Assembly: GCF_032397745.1 (NCBI RefSeq)
Contig: NZ_CP135921.1
Span: 2,356,001-2,420,000 of the forward strand
Source: Bradyrhizobium prioriisuperbiae
GTDB taxonomy: Bacteria; Pseudomonadota; Alphaproteobacteria; Rhizobiales; Xanthobacteraceae
Direction: 5' to 3'
Length of the DNA stretch: 64,000 nucleotides
The notes under the pieces are model-generated. The model saw nothing but the letters and a program-made list of their open reading frames with translations. It did not search any database and had not been told where the DNA came from. Shown piece by piece: positions 62,074 to 64,000 of the stretch. Every line of letters starts with the position of its first letter. The first letter of the stretch is position 1. The translations under genes and the position numbers were made by a program.

Positions 62074-64000
62074 ATGGCGGATGTCACCATCGCGTCGGGC
62101 GCAGCTGGCATCGACGCGCCGGTCCGGGTGCGGCCGAGGCTGTCTCAGGACGAGGCATTGCAGCGCGGCCTGCTGGGATGGGTCATCCTGTACCTGGTGT
62201 GCGCGCTGCTGATACCGCTCGGCATGGTCGGGATGAAGGCGTTCCAGACCTTTTCGTTCCGGCTCGACCAGGTCGAGGTGGAATTCCAGCGCGACGGCCG
62301 CTGGGGCGAGCGCGCCACGCTGGCCGATTGGGCCGCGCGGTCGAATTACATCGTCAATGGCGGACTGCGCGCGAGCGAGCGAACCCGCGAGCTGCCGAGC
62401 AAGATCATCTCGCGCGGCGATCGCCGGGGCGTCAGCGCGATGCGTCTGCGCGACCTGTCGGCGAGCAGCAACCTGCTGATGGTCGACAGTGCCGCCGTTC
62501 GGTCCGGCGACTGGTGGGAGGTCCCGGCAAGCGCATTCGGACAGGTGCAGATCCGCCCGGCGATGGCCTACGGCATCGACAATTTCCGGCATTATTTCGG
62601 AACGCCGTCGCTGCGGCAGTCGATCCTCAATTCGGTTGGCATCGCGCTCTTGGTGTCGGCGATCGTCACGCCGATCGCCTTCATCTTCGCGTATGGCCTG
62701 ACCCGCACCAACATGCGCGGCAAGGGGACGTTCCGCCTGATCGCGTCGGTGCCGGTGCTGATCCCATCTTTGTTGCCCGCGATCGGGTTGATCTATCTGT
62801 TCGGCAAGCAGGGCGTGCTGACGCCGCTGTTGTTCGGCGCCTCGATCTACGGGCCGCTCGGCATCGTGCTCGCCAGCATCTTCTTCACCTTGCCGCACGC
62901 GCTGGTCATCATGATCGTGGCACTGGGGGCGGCCGACCAGCGCCTGTATGAGGCCGCCGAGGTGCTGCGGGCGTCGCCATGGCGCATCTTCCGCACCGTC
63001 ACCCTGCCCGGCGCGCGTTATGGCCTGATCTCCGCGACGTTCGTGGTGTTCACCCTGGTGGTAACCGATTTCGGCGTGCCCAAGGTGGTCGGTGGCGATT
63101 TCCAGATGCTGGCGCTGGATATCTACAAGCAGGTCATCGGCCAGCAGAATTTCCAGATGGGCGCGGTGGTCTCGATGATCCTGCTGGTGCCCGCGGTGTT
63201 CGCCTTTGCGCTCGACCGTGTCGTCAGCCGCAAACAGGTCGCGTTGTTGACCGCGCGCGCCGTGCCTTACGAGCCGAAGCTGGATCCGGCGCGGGACCGC
63301 GCGTTCTTCGCCGCCTGCGCCATGATCTCGGTGTTCATCCTGGCTGTGCTCGCCACCTGCCAGATCGCAGCCATCGCCAAGTTCTGGCCTTATGACCTCA
63401 CGCCCAGCCTGCGGCATTTCGATTTCAACCGCATGGACGGTGGCGGCTGGAAATCCTACTGGAATTCATTGCAGCTCGCGGTGCTGGTCGCGACCATCGG
63501 CGCGGTGCTGATCTTCCTCGGCGCCTATCTGATGGAAAAGACCCGTGGCTTCGAGGTCGGCCGGCTGATCACGCACCTGCTGGCAATGGTGCCGATGGCG
63601 GTGCCCGGCATGGTGCTGGGCCTTGCCTACATCTTCTTTTTCAACAATCCGTCCAATCCGCTGCATGTGATCTACGGCACCATGGCCATCCTGGTGGTGT
63701 GCACGGTCAGCCATCTCTACACCGTGCCGCATCTCACCGCCTCCACCGCGCTGAAGCAGATGGACGGCGAGTTCGAGTCGGTGTCGATGTCGCTGAAGCA
63801 GCCGTTCTGGCGGACGTTGGGGCGGGTGAGCGCGCCGGTCTGTTTCCCCTCGATCGCCGAGATCTGGATCTATCTGTTCGTCAACGCCATGACTACGGTG
63901 TCGGCGGTGGTGTTCCTCTACAGCCCGTCGACCACGCTGGCCTCGATCGCCGTGCTCAACATGGACGATGCCGGCGATATCGCACCGGCCGCGGCGATGG
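62074..64000 (+). CDS. Putative 2-aminoethylphosphonate ABC transporter permease (3' end beyond window)
   Basis: The frame opens at ATG 62074 and stays open to base 64000, giving 642 residues without the C-terminus. It contains two permease halves. The first has membrane segments from about 185 and an EAA loop EAAEVLRASPWRIFRTVTLP (about 294-313). The second has its own EAA-like SVSMSLKQPFWRTLGRVSAP near 570-590. Fused double permeases are typical of the Fbp/Phn-type importers. Between the first helix (about 36-55) and the second lies a hydrophilic stretch of about 120 residues (RDGRWGERATLADWAARSNY onward), likely periplasmic. Confidence 0.9.
   Translation, partial: MADVTIASGAAGIDAPVRVRPRLSQDEALQRGLLGWVILYLVCALLIPLGMVGMKAFQTFSFRLDQVEVEFQRDGRWGERATLADWAARSNYIVNGGLRASERTRELPSKIISRGDRRGVSAMRLRDLSASSNLLMVDSAAVRSGDWWEVPASAFGQVQIRPAMAYGIDNFRHYFGTPSLRQSILNSVGIALLVSAIVTPIAFIFAYGLTRTNMRGKGTFRLIASVPVLIPSLLPAIGLIYLFGKQGVLTPLLFGASIYGPLGIVLASIFFTLPHALVIMIVALGAADQRLYEAAEVLRASPWRIFRTVTLPGARYGLISATFVVFTLVVTDFGVPKVVGGDFQMLALDIYKQVIGQQNFQMGAVVSMILLVPAVFAFALDRVVSRKQVALLTARAVPYEPKLDPARDRAFFAACAMISVFILAVLATCQIAAIAKFWPYDLTPSLRHFDFNRMDGGGWKSYWNSLQLAVLVATIGAVLIFLGAYLMEKTRGFEVGRLITHLLAMVPMAVPGMVLGLAYIFFFNNPSNPLHVIYGTMAILVVCTVSHLYTVPHLTASTALKQMDGEFESVSMSLKQPFWRTLGRVSAPVCFPSIAEIWIYLFVNAMTTVSAVVFLYSPSTTLASIAVLNMDDAGDIAPAAAM

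Noticed and set aside
59835..62111. A 758-codon minus-strand open frame opposite the importer genes
   Set aside because: The opposite strand encodes a complete receptor and ATPase with all motifs. The minus-strand translation is compositionally biased and has no recognisable domain.

Overview
The window reads as chromosomal DNA of a high-GC alphaproteobacterium of the order Hyphomicrobiales, most likely the Bradyrhizobium / Rhodopseudomonas / Afipia group (family Nitrobacteraceae). The grounds are the gene order tsaD <> hemC-hemD-(mitofilin-like)-hemY, a malonyl-CoA synthetase closely resembling the R. palustris MatB I know, the sdhCDAB order, the YggT-DUF167-folD run, many solute receptors, and intergenic palindromic repeats of the kind common in these genomes. 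This placement is inference from remembered gene content; no database search was run.

Layout. 1-8.9 kb: a truncated protein methyltransferase, EVE protein, gpsA and tsaD on the minus strand, then hemC, hemD, a HemX/mitofilin-like protein and HemY on the plus strand. 8.9-10.4 kb: an IS481-type element whose transposase is broken by two frameshifts. 10.6-15.2 kb: tRNA-Thr(CGT), a DmeF-type cation exporter, and an accessory-looking patch with a Tdi1/DUF1851-like membrane protein facing two tandem paralogues carrying an HELTH / RELTH metalloprotease-like motif. 15.2-23.4 kb: EamA exporter, TctC-type receptor with twin GntR-like operators, TerB-like protein, SDR, glutamine amidotransferase, methyltransferase, a thioesterase-like pseudogene, a receptor of the branched-chain amino acid type, and tRNA-Ala(CGC). 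23.7-36.7 kb: yggT, DUF167, folD, M20 peptidase, GNAT, hydrolase, TRAP receptor, amine oxidase, typA, a phoD remnant, phoD and a TAXI receptor. 36.9-43.9 kb: pterin dehydratase, YkvA, quinone oxidoreductase, IalB-like protein, rlmN, a membrane protein, PAP2 phosphatase and argG. 43.9-53.1 kb: mmsA with a divergent LysR gene, methyltransferase, MFS pump with TetR, a proline-rich OmpA protein, MAPEG and VOC proteins. 53.2-58.7 kb: sdhCDAB and matB. 58.8-64 kb: a LysR regulator followed by a three-gene ABC importer resembling 2-aminoethylphosphonate uptake systems; the permease runs off the window.

How the genes work together: hemC-hemD make uroporphyrinogen III, and the two membrane proteins after them are the usual companions in this lineage. 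Succinate dehydrogenase, malonyl-CoA synthetase and methylmalonate-semialdehyde dehydrogenase suggest active organic-acid and branched-chain catabolism. Four solute receptors (TctC, branched-chain type, DctP, TAXI) stand without membrane partners in the window. The least explained region is 11.85-15.2 kb.
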